Below are positions 25,604-36,420 of a stretch of 64,000 bases of DNA, piece after piece (position 1 is the stretch's first letter; the number at the start of each line of letters is the position of its first letter). Where the stretch lies: positions 41,503,587 to 41,567,586 of the forward strand of contig CAMGYJ010000007.1 of NCBI GenBank assembly GCA_946122785.1, given 5' to 3'. Under the pieces are notes generated by a model, which was given only the letters and a program-made list of their open reading frames with translations, was not told the origin of the DNA and searched no databases. The translations under genes and the position numbers were made by a program. The stretch is from Linum tenue. Taxonomy: Eukaryota; Streptophyta; Magnoliopsida; Malpighiales; Linaceae.

Positions 25604-27671
25604 TTCAATCGACCATCAAAATTAAACAAAACACCGTATGAATTATGGAAGGGAAGAAAACCTAATCTAGGTTACTTTCACCCATTCGGTTGCAAATGCT
25701 TTGTCCTTAACACAAAAGATAATCTAAGAAAATTTGATTCGATGACTGATGAGTCTATTTTTCTAGGATATTCTCAGAACAGTAGGGCATATAGGATTTT
25801 TAACAGAAGGACCCTCAAAGTAGAGGAGTCCATCAATGTGGTATTTGATGAAACTTCAAGTAAGTGTGCAGAATTGATTAAAGAAGATGATGATTTAGGA
25901 CTTGGCACTCATCAGTCTAGTAGTAAAGAAAATAGAACATCAGAAAATTCAAGTGTACAAGCTGCTGACACGGCAAGAGAAGAGGAAGGAAGGTCAGAGG
26001 AACAGCTCATACAGACACCACCACATATACCGAAAATACACCCTTCCTCTCAAATAATTGGTGACATCAATCAAGGTATGACCACTCGCTCCAAATTATC
26101 ATCTATTCAAACTGCATTTGTGTCATTGATTGAACCCAAAAATGTTCAGGAAGCTTTAGATGACGAATTTTGGAATGAGTCAATGCATGAGAAAATGAAC
26201 CGATTTAGAAGAAACAATGTGTGGGAGCTTGTCCCTAAACCAGAAAACAGAGTAATAATTGGTACTAAGTGGATATATCGAAACAAATCTAATGAATTAG
26301 GCAAAATCACAAGAAATAAGTCTAGATTAGTAGCTCAAGGCTATAACCAAGAGGAAGGAATAGATTTTGATAAAACCTTTGCACCTGTAGCAAGACTGGA
26401 AGCTATTCGTTTGCTATGTGCCTTTGCAGCTGCTAAAGGTTTTAAACTATTTCAAATGGATGTAAAAAACGCCTTTTTGAATGGGGACATAAAAGAGGAA
26501 GTTTATATGTCTCAACCGCCTAGATTTGAAGACCATGAATTTCCAAATCATGTATATAAGCTAAATAAGGCTCTTTACGGTCTTAAGCAAGCTCCTAGAG
26601 CTTGGTATGACAAGTTGAATTGTTTTCTGTTAGAAAAAGGGTTCCATAGGGGTGCTGTGGACAAAACACTGTTTATAAAAAATAAAAAAATCATACCTTA
26701 CTAGTACAAGTCTATGTGGATGACATAATCTTTGGATCCACAAGTAGTGCTTTATGTAAGGAATTTGAGCATGACATGAAGGGAGCTTTTGAAATGAGTC
26801 TTATGGGAGAACTCAAATACTTCTTAGGTTTACAGGTCAAACAAACCAAGAAAGTAACATTTATAAGTCAAACAAAGTATCTTGAGAACATGCTCAAAAA
26901 ATTCAACTTTAACAATCTTAAAAGTGCTTTAACACCCATGGGAACAACGATTAAATTATCAAAAGTTGAGTCTGGAATTTCTGTTGATAACAGAATGTAT
27001 CGTGGAATGATTAGATCATTGTTATATTTGACAGTCAGTCGTCCTGATATAATGTACAATGTATGTGTGTGTGCTAGATTCCAAAGTTGCCCAAAAATGA
27101 GTCATTTAACTGCAGTTAAAAGGATATTTCGTTATCTTCTTGGCACTACTCATTTAGGTCTTTGGTACTCTAGTGATTAAAGGTTAGATACAATAAGCTA
27201 TAGTAACTCTGACTATGCTGGGTGCTTGGTGGACAGAAAGAGCACTTCTGGTACTTGTCACTTTCTGTGAACATCTCTTATATCCTGGGCCAGCAAAAAA
27301 GAAACTCGATAGCTCTTTCTACTGCTGAGGCCGAGTATGTAGCAGCATGACTAGGCTGTACACAGCTATTGTGGTTAAAATATCAGCTTCATGATTATGG
27401 CTTATAGTTAGGTTCCCTCCCTATTTTCTGTGACAATACCAGTGCGATTAACATGACAAAAAACCACATTCAGCACTCACAGACCAAGCACATTGAAGTG
27501 AGATATCACTTCATCTATGAGTTGGTCCAAGAAGGTAAAATTAGTCTGGAATTTGTCAGTACTGACAAACAGTGGGCTGACATATTTACCAAGCCCCTTG
27601 CGGCAGACAAATTTCTTCCAATTTGTCGAGAACTTGGCTTAATTGATTTCAATGATATCGAATCCCTATGA
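25604..27671 (+). pseudogene. Copia pol remnant: integrase end, RT, RNase H
   Basis: The integrase C-terminus starts with [18 protein letters not shown] and passes into the RT. The RT motif [11 protein letters not shown] is near 26453, and a TAG in frame with it at 26702-26704 precedes a frameshift. The YVDD-containing VYVDDIIFGST then lies in another frame at about 26709-26741. A stop at 27178-27180 precedes the RNase H part, whose DYAG, TSGTCHF and KHIEVRYHFI blocks sit in different frames. Copia order (integrase before RT) is plain. It is non-functional. Confidence 0.88.
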
Positions 27672-27874
27672 GTCATATGCTGAGAATAATGACTTACCTT
27701 TTCTCTTGGGATTGATTTTGATATTCACGGCAGATCAAAACTTGCCTCAAAGTGACTCATCACCTTCCTTTCTAGGGCTCTGATTCTCCATATTTATATC
27801 CTCCCCTCCTTAGAGTTCCATACACTCATCCATCTTTCTCAAACCACTCTCCCTCTTCTTACCTCCACCCAAAA

Positions 27875-28987
27875 ATGACGATCAACAATGCTCAACTCCA
27901 TCCTGCGGTTGTGTTCAAAAATCAGGGATATCGCAATGTTGCTGCCTATTCCCGCTATCTTCAAAGGTTTAGGGACAGGCCAATCTATCCCTCCTTTTCC
28001 ATTCATCCTACTGGCTTTGACAAATATGATATGAACATTCCCTCTCTTCTGGAGAGTCTCGGTTGGAGTTCTCTGATTGAGAACATGTGGTTCAGCTACT
28101 GTCCTGAAGCAGTGCGCAAGTTCTATGTCAATATCAAGCGTGGTCCTGGATGTGATCCATCCTTCTTCACTACGATTGTGTTTGACTATGAGATCATCGT
28201 CACTCCTCAGCTTTTTGCCACTCTCCTTGATCTTCTTCATTCTGGACTCCAGGCTAGGACAGATGGAGAATTTTCCTCACATGGATTCTCCTTCAGTATA
28301 GCTCTCAAAACTCTAACTCGAGATATCGGGCGGTACTATCCGAATCGTCTAGCTGCTGGGCGTCTATATGATGACATGAAGGTCCTTCATTTTTTTTATC
28401 ACTATGTGTTTTCTGCCTTGAGATCTCTCGACCACTGATACTCTGCATCCAACAGATCTCTGGATTCTATCAAATACTAAAGCTGGTCGCCAGATCAACT
28501 ACGCGTCCCTAATGTTCCAACATATGTTTCGATACGGCTTAGAATACTTCAGTGGTCCTCTGCATTTGGTCCTCAAATCACAAATCTAATCTATAAGTTG
28601 GGAATTGATCTTCGTGACAAGGTCACTCTCTGCAATGTCCTGGAAGAGGTGCGCCCTCAACATGTTCTGGCCAAACTAGATGCTGAAGTAGGCCCTCGAA
28701 AGCTAGTCAATGGCTCTGGGGGAGTAAGGATTGATCATGCAGAGTCATATCACTCTGGCAAGATTGTTGGAGCACTCATGGATGCAGCGGTAACTGTGGT
28801 AAAGCGAGAATCCTCCAAGTCAAGGAAGCAAACTGCCACTCTGAAAAGACTCAGAGAAAAGGATCTCATGTGGCCAAAATTTGTGTATGAATCTGGAATT
28901 GTTACTAATGCTATGAGTTCGGATTCTGAGTCTGAAGAAGAAGGTGGAGTCTCGGACTACGAGTCTCCACCAAAGTATCCATTCTGA
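27875..28987 (+). pseudogene. Extra Sirevirus ORF (plant transposon protein / env-like position)
   Basis: It starts MTINNAQLHPAVV at 27875, 200 bp after pol. The section LLESLGWSSLIENMWFSYCPEAVRKFYVNI resembles the domain annotated as putative plant transposon protein (Transposase_32 type). It breaks at 28436-28438 and again in the next 150 bp, then resumes to a stop at 28985-28987 with an acidic tail (SDSESEEEGG). ORFs in this place in Sireviruses have been called envelope-like. I see no membrane segment or cleavage site here, so no envelope role is supported. Confidence 0.6.
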
Positions 28988-29239
28988 GATTAGCAGGGAC
29001 TTATCGTAGGGGGAGAGTCTAGAGTCAGAGTGTCAGTTGAATATATGTCAGAAGTCCATGAGTTGTTTTGAGTCTTGTCGTCTGTGTTTTCACTTGGTGA
29101 ATTAATGAATAAATGATTCTCTTCGATTTCCTAGAATTTGTGTACTTCCATCATATTGCAGGTTAGAACAGGCTGCACCAATCGTGTGTTCACTGTGTGC
29201 AGATTACAGGAAGAGCCAGTGACAAGCTTAGGGGGAGAT

Positions 29240-29982
29240 TGTTGGGAGAAGCTTGATCAATGGCACCAAGAGAATAAGGAAAAAAGAATAAACAGCAAGG
29301 AGCAAGAAAAGGAAGTCGAGATTGAGCCAGCTGATTCAACAAATCAAGAGAATGGATTACTCCATTTACCACAGCAACGGTCGACAAAGGAAGAAGAATA
29401 AAATGGGCAGAACAGTGAGAAGAGCGATACACCTTTTCACAACACTTTCAATTGAGATACAGAGAGTTCTTGTAATTGAAATAGAAAAGGGGAAGTTGTT
29501 AGGGAGATAGCTTGAGTGTTCGTAGAGTGATATCAAGATCAAGGTTTCGCAGGGAGTGAAACTTTGAAGGGATTCTGATCAATGACAGGGAGTCACACAG
29601 AGATCATATCGTTTATTGTGTAAATCGAAACCAAAGATCATAGTGAAACGCCTAAGGGTTCTAGCTGAACTACTTTGGCCGTGGACTAGTCGATACTGAT
29701 TCTTCAGTATCGGAAACCACGTAAAAAGTCTCTGTGTCATTTATCTTACTGTTGCTACTGACTTGAACTTGTGAAAGACTCTGTCTTGGAAAGAATTTTT
29801 TTACAGGAAGGAAACGAAACAGGGGATCAGTACAGAGGAGGAAGAAGGGCTCGCTCAGTTCTCTGGACAGAGCTAAGAAGAAGAAGGCCATGGGCAAAGC
29901 CTGTTAAAACCACCTCAGTGTTTGGGCTTGAAGCCCAATCTAATTTTGTCTCCAATTATTTTATTTATCATTGTTAGAAACA
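29240..29982 (+). repeat. 3' LTR of the Sirevirus-type element
   Basis: It begins TGTTGGGAG directly after the polypurine tract. A block near 29695-29740 (CGATACTGATTCTTCAGTATCG hairpin, then ACCACGTAAAAAGTCTCTGTGTC) looks like a copia R/U5 region. No second LTR is in the window, so the end is a guess. Confidence 0.55.
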
Positions 29983-31159
29983 AAAGAATCAGTAATATTC
30001 ATCTCCATCAATCGATCTAACTTCTCTCCATTCACCAATTTAGGGTTTTTCTATCCAGAAGGAGAAAATCGAATAAATTCTCGCGCTCGACTCGCACTAA
30101 CATAATTAAGAAGAATGTACGAACTGGAGTTGAAACAATCATGTAAAGTTGTATCCAACCATAGGCAAGGCCGCGTTCAGGTGCGGCAGGCGCTCAATTT
30201 AAAGGATTTTTAGCCAGTTTGAGAGAGACTCTAACCTTTTTTCGACCTAAAACCTAAAACACGAGTTAAAGAGGAGAAAAGAGTAGCTTTGCCTGTTTGG
30301 TCAAACCGACTTGAACCAAACCTAAATTCAGTGTAGAAGAGCCAAAATAAATTTGCATTTGATTTAGATTCCATCATGGCTTTGAGTGTCCTATAGGATA
30401 AATTTTGGGTAGGTTAAGTTCTCTTTTACTTAACCAAGCCAATGCCTACCCCTACCCGCCCAAACCCATCAAACCTCAATCATCAGTATCAATAGTCAGT
30501 GTCATGTTTTACTCTTCATATCTTGGTGTAATTCAACGAAACACAAAACTTTTAAAATTTTATGTTAAACTTCAAATCAACTTTTTATCGGTTTGCTACA
30601 TATACAATTCGACTTGCAATTTGGAGTAAGCGTGGTTGTTCTGGTTTGAATTTTTGTGTTAATCGAGACCAAACCGGTATTTATACTTCTATCGATTTTC
30701 ATTGATAGGTAAAAATCGATAATCCCTTAATAGTTTTGGTTTCGTTTAAACAAAAACTAGTTAACAAAACGATGAACAACGGATAAGCCATAATCCAATC
30801 AAAGATTCATTTTTTATTTGTTGATTAATTCTAACCAGAATCGAATCCATTAAGAGCTTATTAATTTTCTGTTAAACTCTTAAGTTCTGGTTTTGATTTC
30901 GGACAATTGACTAATTCGAGTTTTGATTTTTAATTATTTTTAGTTTGGTTAACTGTATCGAACCGAACCCCACCTTAATTTGGAATAAACAACTAGTCTC
31001 TAACTTATTATTTACTCCAAAATAAATATCATTAATTATTACACGTATGAAGAGCTTGGCCACTTTAAGTAGTTGGTCCATGTGTACATGGATGGTCCAA
31101 TTTATCTTGTTGGGCCTAGGTTTGGTGGATATTAGCTAAGTATGAGGTAACCACCTAAG
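29983..31159. other. Non-coding AT-rich stretch
   Basis: No ORF above 74 codons and no recognisable domain. Scattered AACCGAACC-like and TTGGTTAACTG motifs near 30650-30970 suggest old hAT-derived sequence, but no element ends could be placed. Confidence 0.4.
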
Positions 31160-31199
31160 ATGGTCAATGTACCAACCATGGTAGCCATTCAACCCTATA

Positions 31200-31490
31200 T
31201 TGGATGGTACCATCCCAAATACAATGGACACTATCCAAATTCTTTTATGGATGGTACCATCCCATTAATCATGGACACCATCCAACGTCTAAATTTGATG
31301 GTGCCATCCAAGATCATGGATACCATCCTAACCCTATGGTAGATGGTATCTTCCCAAATATAACGTACTCGAAACTCAAAGTGGATGATGTCATCAAATA
31401 ACATGGATACCATCCAACCCCAAAGGGATGGGATCTTCCCATATCGTAGACACTATCCCAACTGTTAAATGGATAGTGTCATCCATGTTA
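31200..31490. repeat. 45-bp tandem repeat, about seven degenerate copies
   Basis: Units begin near 31204, 31251, 31298, 31343, 31385, 31428 and 31473 (spacing 42-47 bp). Each pairs a GATGGTACCATCC-like box with an ATGGACACCATCCAA-like box, so the unit is itself partly inverted. Degenerate copies continue to about 31600. ORFs here are produced by the repeat. Confidence 0.8.
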
Positions 31491-31725
31491 TAGTATGGTG
31501 ACCATTTAGTCTGGTGACCATCCATGGACTGTTGTCTTAGTCAACATGGATACCATTCAAGTTGTTTGTTGTACGATGACCATCCAATTTTTCATCCATG
31601 GTACATAGGGTTGATTTTCCAGTGACATGATGACGTGTCAAAGGTGGTTACCAGAAGCATCAATTGACTTGTGAAGGACGCTCGGAGAGGAGTTAGTGGA
31701 TGCTACGTGGAGCTGATTTTTGGGA

Positions 31726-31742
31726 AGAGAGAGAGAGAGAGA
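31726..31742. repeat. (GA)n microsatellite
   Basis: An uninterrupted GA dinucleotide run of about eight units. Confidence 0.9.
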
Positions 31743-32252
31743 AGGCGATTAGAGAGGAGGCACAACAAAACTAGCAACAAGCTTATGATGGATAGACGGA
31801 CAAATCAAACCAACAAGTCTCATCAAATTTTATCTTTCTCTCTCTAGAATCGTAGTCGTAGCAGTAGTACCAGAGACCCTTCACGAAGCTTCTTTGTAAT
31901 CGTAGTTAGTAGTTGCGAAGCTCTCAAGTAATCACCATATGAGTAGGATAACAATAAGTAGATCCTTTGATGTATGCATCGAACACCCTCGTTCGAACAA
32001 TGTTTGAAAAGGTGTGAACCAAATAACATCATTTTCTATTTTCTTAAAATCAGGGTGCATTGATGACGCGAAATTACACAAAACACTCATCCAACTTTCG
32101 AATTCATATGTCCCTTTGAATGAACTTATTATCAAATGGAATCAAGAGAATGATTTGTCATTATCAAAACAGGCGTACAATGACGCCTTCATATGTATTA
32201 ACAATTTCGTTCAAAAAAGAAGGCAGGATAAAGTTCTTATCCCACAAAAAAG

Positions 32253-32703
32253 AAAGGGTAAATACAATTTAATATCCAAACCTTTCATTTTAAACAATAT
32301 AATAGTCAAACCTTTTCGAAAACAATTTAATATCCAAATCGTCAACTTTCTGTCTGTTTGACCGTTAGTTGACACTTCAAAAAAGTTCGAATTACGACAT
32401 TTCATCAATATCCATTGATATCTTCTTTGAAAACCACCAACATATCGTAGTTCCAAACTCGAGAAGTCCATGACTCCACCATAATGGTATAGAATATCTA
32501 AATATTCAATCATTTGTCATGCCAAAACAAGAAAACAAAGTTGTATTGTGACAATTTCCACTAAATAAAGCTTTTTTGAAGTGTCAACTAACGGTCAAAC
32601 GAACGGAAAGTTGACGATTTGGATATCAGATTGTTTTCGAAAAGATTTGACTATTATATTGTTAAAAATAGAAGATTTGCATATTAAATTGTATTTACCC
32701 CTT
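32253..32703. mobile_element. Fold-back MITE, 451 bp, with about 130-bp inverted termini
   Basis: The left arm (32253-32390) and right arm (32570-32703) are near-perfect inverted copies, starting AA(A/G)GGGTAAATACAATTT. Flanking 8-mers CAAAAAAG (32245-32252) and CAAAAGAG (32704-32711) match at 7 of 8 positions and are a likely target duplication. No ORF. The long arms suggest a Mutator- or hAT-related fold-back element. Confidence 0.8.
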
Positions 32704-33048
32704 CAAAAGAGTTAAAGTTCTTAAAATAAGTTAACAAGGTTATGCTACTTCTTGTCTTAAGTTTCATGTTCTCTTCCTTCAAAATTAACTATTATTTACT
32801 ATTATTACAAATGTTTAAGAACTTTAGTTGCTTTCTTAATCGTCGAGTGTTTATGGTAACTAAACAACTTTTGCAGTGGGATTTGTCACTTTTGGCCAGT
32901 CCAAGCAGTTTTGTGAGCCTCATTTGTGTCACTCACTCGAAGAACTTAATATAATAATTAGCTAGTTTTCAGATTATAATATCGCCAATCACGTCGGTAT
33001 TGTTTATGTGCAAGTAACAGTATTAAAAAAAGCGAAATTTTCATCAAG

Positions 33049-33235
33049 CAGTGGCGGAGCAACATTGATGTGAGAGGAGGCTATAGCCCCTTAATTTCCT
33101 AATTCATGTAAAATATATGTAAATTTGTTATTTGAAAAATATAATAGTTAATAAGTCTTTAACTCCTTCTCGCCAATTCAAATTCTAAGAGTAGAATTTT
33201 GGTCCACCTCATTCAAATTTATGGCTTCTCCACTG
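33049..33235. mobile_element. Candidate short hAT-like MITE
   Basis: Left end CAGTGGCGGAGC and right end GCTTCTCCACTG are imperfect inverted repeats of the common plant CAGTGGCGGA type, also seen at 52702. Flanking 8-mers TCATCAAG and TTAGTAAG match at only 5 of 8 positions, so this is tentative. Confidence 0.35.
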
Positions 33236-33469
33236 TTAGTAAGTATAGTAGTAAGAGTGACAGAAGTAGAAGAGCAACCCAAGTGTTTACCTAGTGATAA
33301 TTTGGGAATAGAAACATCCATTCCACACCAGGTTCGAACATTGAGCCAATAACCAATGACAAAAGGAAGTAGAAAATGATACTTAGTGAAACTGCATCGC
33401 TTAAGGCTTGTGTTTTTCAGTTGTTTTAAGACCAAATTTCTCTTGTTATTTTTATACTCAAGTCTGTAT

Positions 33470-34488
33470 TTTATTAATGCCTCATGGGCTCTGAATCCAA
33501 AATGGGTAGAAGAACACTGGTGACCGAGATACCCACTATTACTGGGCATCCCAATTGCACTGAGTATGGGCCAAGAGATGGGAAGCTCCATTATACTCTC
33601 TTTTCACAAACATCCATTGAACCAGGTCCATCCATGCCGCTTCTGCTTTAAGCTCTCAGATCAGTACTCCAACCTCCAATCTTGTCACCTCTGCCTTCTC
33701 CAGGGCGAAAAATGCGCTCTGACAATCAGATCAGATGATGACTGAGCGAAAGCCATGCCTTTCCATCTGTTGAATACCAAAGGTGATTGCTTTGATCTCT
33801 GCCATCTTCGGAGACCATCCAACTCGCTCCCTGCAGACCGTCGCCATCATAAATTTTCCTTTCTCATCACGAGCCACAGCTCCAAATCCCGTCCCTTCAT
33901 CTTTTAGTACAGCAGCATCCACATTCAATTTGATCCATCCCGTCGGCGGCAATTCCCAGGTGATCCTTTCTCTTTACCTCGGTTCAATTTCTTTGGCATG
34001 ATAAGAATTGAATTCCTCCCAGTAGGTTAGGTCTTTCCCCCCGATTTCCCCTTCTTGTGCTTTCCGATTGTTGAACATATTGTTATTACGTTCATTCAAA
34101 ATAGTTTAGAGAATCATGCTTATCTGGCCTAAAGTGTGTTGCCATATTCTGGTTAGCCACTAGCATTCTTTGAAGATGTGGTTCTGGGTTTCCTCTAAAT
34201 TGCAGAATGGACACTCGGTGGGTGCATCCTTCTTGAGCTTCTCAATATTCTTCCTTGTAGGCAAAATGTTATGGATTAGCCTCCATAGGAAAATCTTAAT
34301 ATTGGGTGGGATCACCAATTGCCAGAGGCCTTTCCAGTTCATAGGGTCGTAGATCTCAGCTTATTCATTGAGGGATTCCATTTCATCATTTTCTCCGGCT
34401 TCTTCCTCCTCTATATCATGTGGGGTAATAGCAAGCTCTTTATAGAATAGCTTGTAAGTTGTTTTAACCGAGTATAATCCAGACTTTC
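33470..34488 (-). pseudogene. LINE ORF2, 3' part: zf-RVT and RNase H (left half of a split LINE)
   Basis: On minus, SGLYSVKTTYKLFYK at the insertion point is followed by the zinc-binding RVT block (WKGLWQLVIPPNIKIFLWRL, then CPFCNLEETQNHIFKEC, 34160-34342) and RNase H (WIKLNVDAAVLKDEGTGFGAV, about 33730-33950, to about 33560). The frame is broken by several stops. The reading frame continues across the Tat element into 44387-44840. Confidence 0.82.
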
Positions 34489-34978
34489 TATTGGGGGTAT
34501 TACCCAGCAAGTAGGAGTTTGGGCCCCCAAAAAAGAAGAGTTGGGGGCAAAGCCCGAAAAGGGTTCCACTAAAAGCCCTTAGGCCCAGGCAAGGGGAAGG
34601 GCCCAAAGAATAAAACACTAAAAGCCAAAATGAGACCGGCTGTCATGTGGTCCACTGCCTGCGGGCGCCTGTCGCGTGTCAGGAGCCTGACAAGGCAGTT
34701 GGATGTCTCACAAAGGGGACACAGAACATTAAATGGGAGTAGTGACGTGGAGGAGATCAACCTCGGGTTCGGTGAGTATAAATAGGGGCAGTTGGTAGCA
34801 TTTACACAGGTTGGATTCTCTCACCAAAAATTACTACTTGAGAACACTTCTCTCTCTAAGGAAACTAACATGGGCGTCGGAGGATTAACGGGCCCAGGCG
34901 CCCTCCTCTTTGTGTGTGCAGGCAGGCGCCAGGCGAAAGGAGGTTCCTGCCACCCCGGCGGGTACCGTGGCACAAACA
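34489..34978 (+). repeat. 5' LTR of the Tat element
   Basis: It begins TATTGGGGG where the 3' LTR has TGTTGGGGG, so the terminal TG has mutated to TA. It ends CACAAACA. The placement is fixed by the CTTTC target duplication. Confidence 0.93.
34777..34784 (+). promoter_or_regulatory. TATA box in the Tat LTR
   Basis: TATAAATA followed by GGGG, about 200 bp before the LTR end, and conserved in the 3' LTR (44180-44187). It is the expected core promoter of the element. Confidence 0.7.
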
Positions 34979-34980
34979 AT

Positions 34981-34998
34981 TGGCGCGCCAGGAAGGGG
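34981..34998 (+). other. Primer-binding site of the Tat element
   Basis: TGGCGCGCCAGGAAGGGG starts 2 bp after the 5' LTR. TGG pairs with the CCA end of a tRNA. I could not assign the tRNA with certainty. Confidence 0.7.
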
Positions 34999-35014
34999 AA
35001 TATAACCAGGAAAC

Positions 35015-36420
35015 ATGAGTGAGGAGATGGTGATGAGTGATGAAAGGGAAAGGGAGGAGATCACAGAGGACCAGTCGGAACGATTAAGGGGGCTGGCGCC
35101 CGAGATGGAAGAGAGAGAGAGGAAAGCGATGATATGTTTCGCGGGTCGGAAGGCGCCTCGATGACGAAGAGGGAACTGTTCAGAATTATCGAGGACCAAG
35201 ACGGAGCAATCGAGGCGCTCCGAAGGGAGGTCGACGCACTAAAGAGGGGTGGAGGCGTGACGCCCAGTCCAACGAAGAAGAGAGAACGGGTGGCGGAGAC
35301 GGAAAGTGAGTCGGGATATCAGAGGCGCCCCAGTTTGTGGCGCCCGCGAGAGTACGATGGGCCAGAAGCGGGAGGATGGAGCGGAGGAATTTTGGGACGC
35401 CTGTCTCGTCACGGGCCTGTGAGACAGCCTTTGGCGCGTAACATACTAACGGAGCCGGCGGGGACCAACATTCCCCCGCTCCCCACCTACGATGGGACCG
35501 CTGACCCAGAGGACCACCTCAACGGATACTTCACCAAAATGCAGCTTCACAACAGTACGGACGCCACCCTGTGCAAAGTATTCCCGTCAACTTTCGCAGG
35601 CGTGGTCCTTGATTGGTATTACCAGATTGAAGAAGGGCGCATCAAGTGCTTCGAGCAGTTCGCGGAGATGTTTCTTGCAAAGTTTGCCAGCAGGAAACGT
35701 CGCACCCTGACTATAGGCGCCCTATTCAAGATCAAGCAAAGAGAGGGAGAGGCATTGAGGGAGTTTTATGAGAGGTGGTTATCGGTGGCCCTGGCGGTGA
35801 AGGACGCGCAGCCATCAGTGTTGGGAGTGTGCCTGAACACCAGCGAGGAGTTGTGCAGATCGCTGGCGAAGAGAGACGTGGTGTGCACTGAAGATCTGGA
35901 TCACAGAGTGCAGAAGGTGATCATGCTCGAAGAAACCTTGGCGGCCAGGAGGGCCGACCGACGAAAGGCGAAAGGAGATGAGGCGGAGACGGCAAGGAGG
36001 CCGCACTTTACGAGCGGTTCGGGGTATGCGCCCGGGAATCCCCCCCCCCCCACCCCGGAGAATGGACGCCGGACGCCCGGCACCCAGGGGACCCTTTGCT
36101 GAGTACACAGTTACGCTGAAAAACATACTCCAACATGTCAAGGAGAAGGGGTATCATATCAGGTGGTCGGGACCCATGAGAGGGCAGCCCAACGAACGAA
36201 ACCTGAATCGATATTGTGACTTCCACCGAGAGGTGGGACACCATACAGCCGACTGTTATCAGCTGAAGACCGAGTTGCAGGGCTTGGCTGACAGGGGAAT
36301 GCTCAATGACTTCATCAAGAAGCCCGAAGAGAGAGTGCACCGGGCCTGTGTGGCCGGTGTAGAGAGAGCAAAAGAAGAGCTGCCACCCCCGCCATACGAC
36401 CTCGATCAGGAAAGCGCGCC
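35015..36420 (+). pseudogene. Tat gag (two frameshifts)
   Basis: The ATG at 35015 (MSEEMVMSDERE) lies just after the primer site. That frame stops at 35161-35163, while the homologous frame continues from about 35134 (MFRGSEGASMTKREL). The Gag core is at about 35470-35800 (FPSTFAGVVLDWYYQIEEG...LFKIKQREGEALREFYERW). A 12-base C run (36040-36051) marks the next frame change. The frame beyond it carries a knuckle-like YCDFHREVGHHTADC (36208-36252), a C-x2-H-x4-H-x4-C form common in Tat Gag. It forms the virus-like particle. Confidence 0.85.

Larger units (their letters stand above)
25600..29982 (+). mobile_element. 5'-truncated Sirevirus-type Ty1/copia element
   Basis: The order is integrase C-terminus, RT, RNase H, a second ORF, polypurine tract (AGGGGGAGAT, 29230-29239) and a 3' LTR from 29240 (TGTTGGGAGAAGCTTGATCA). 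Gag, protease and the integrase core are absent. The RT sequence and the extra ORF after pol are typical of Sireviruses. The LTR end is uncertain. GAAACA at 29982 is one candidate. Confidence 0.8.

Noticed and set aside
27875..28987. Envelope protein of a retrovirus-like element
   Set aside because: No signal peptide, transmembrane segment or cleavage site; similarity is to a plant transposon domain.
32014..32361. 115-codon ORF
   Set aside because: It runs into the arm of a fold-back MITE and has no recognisable domain.
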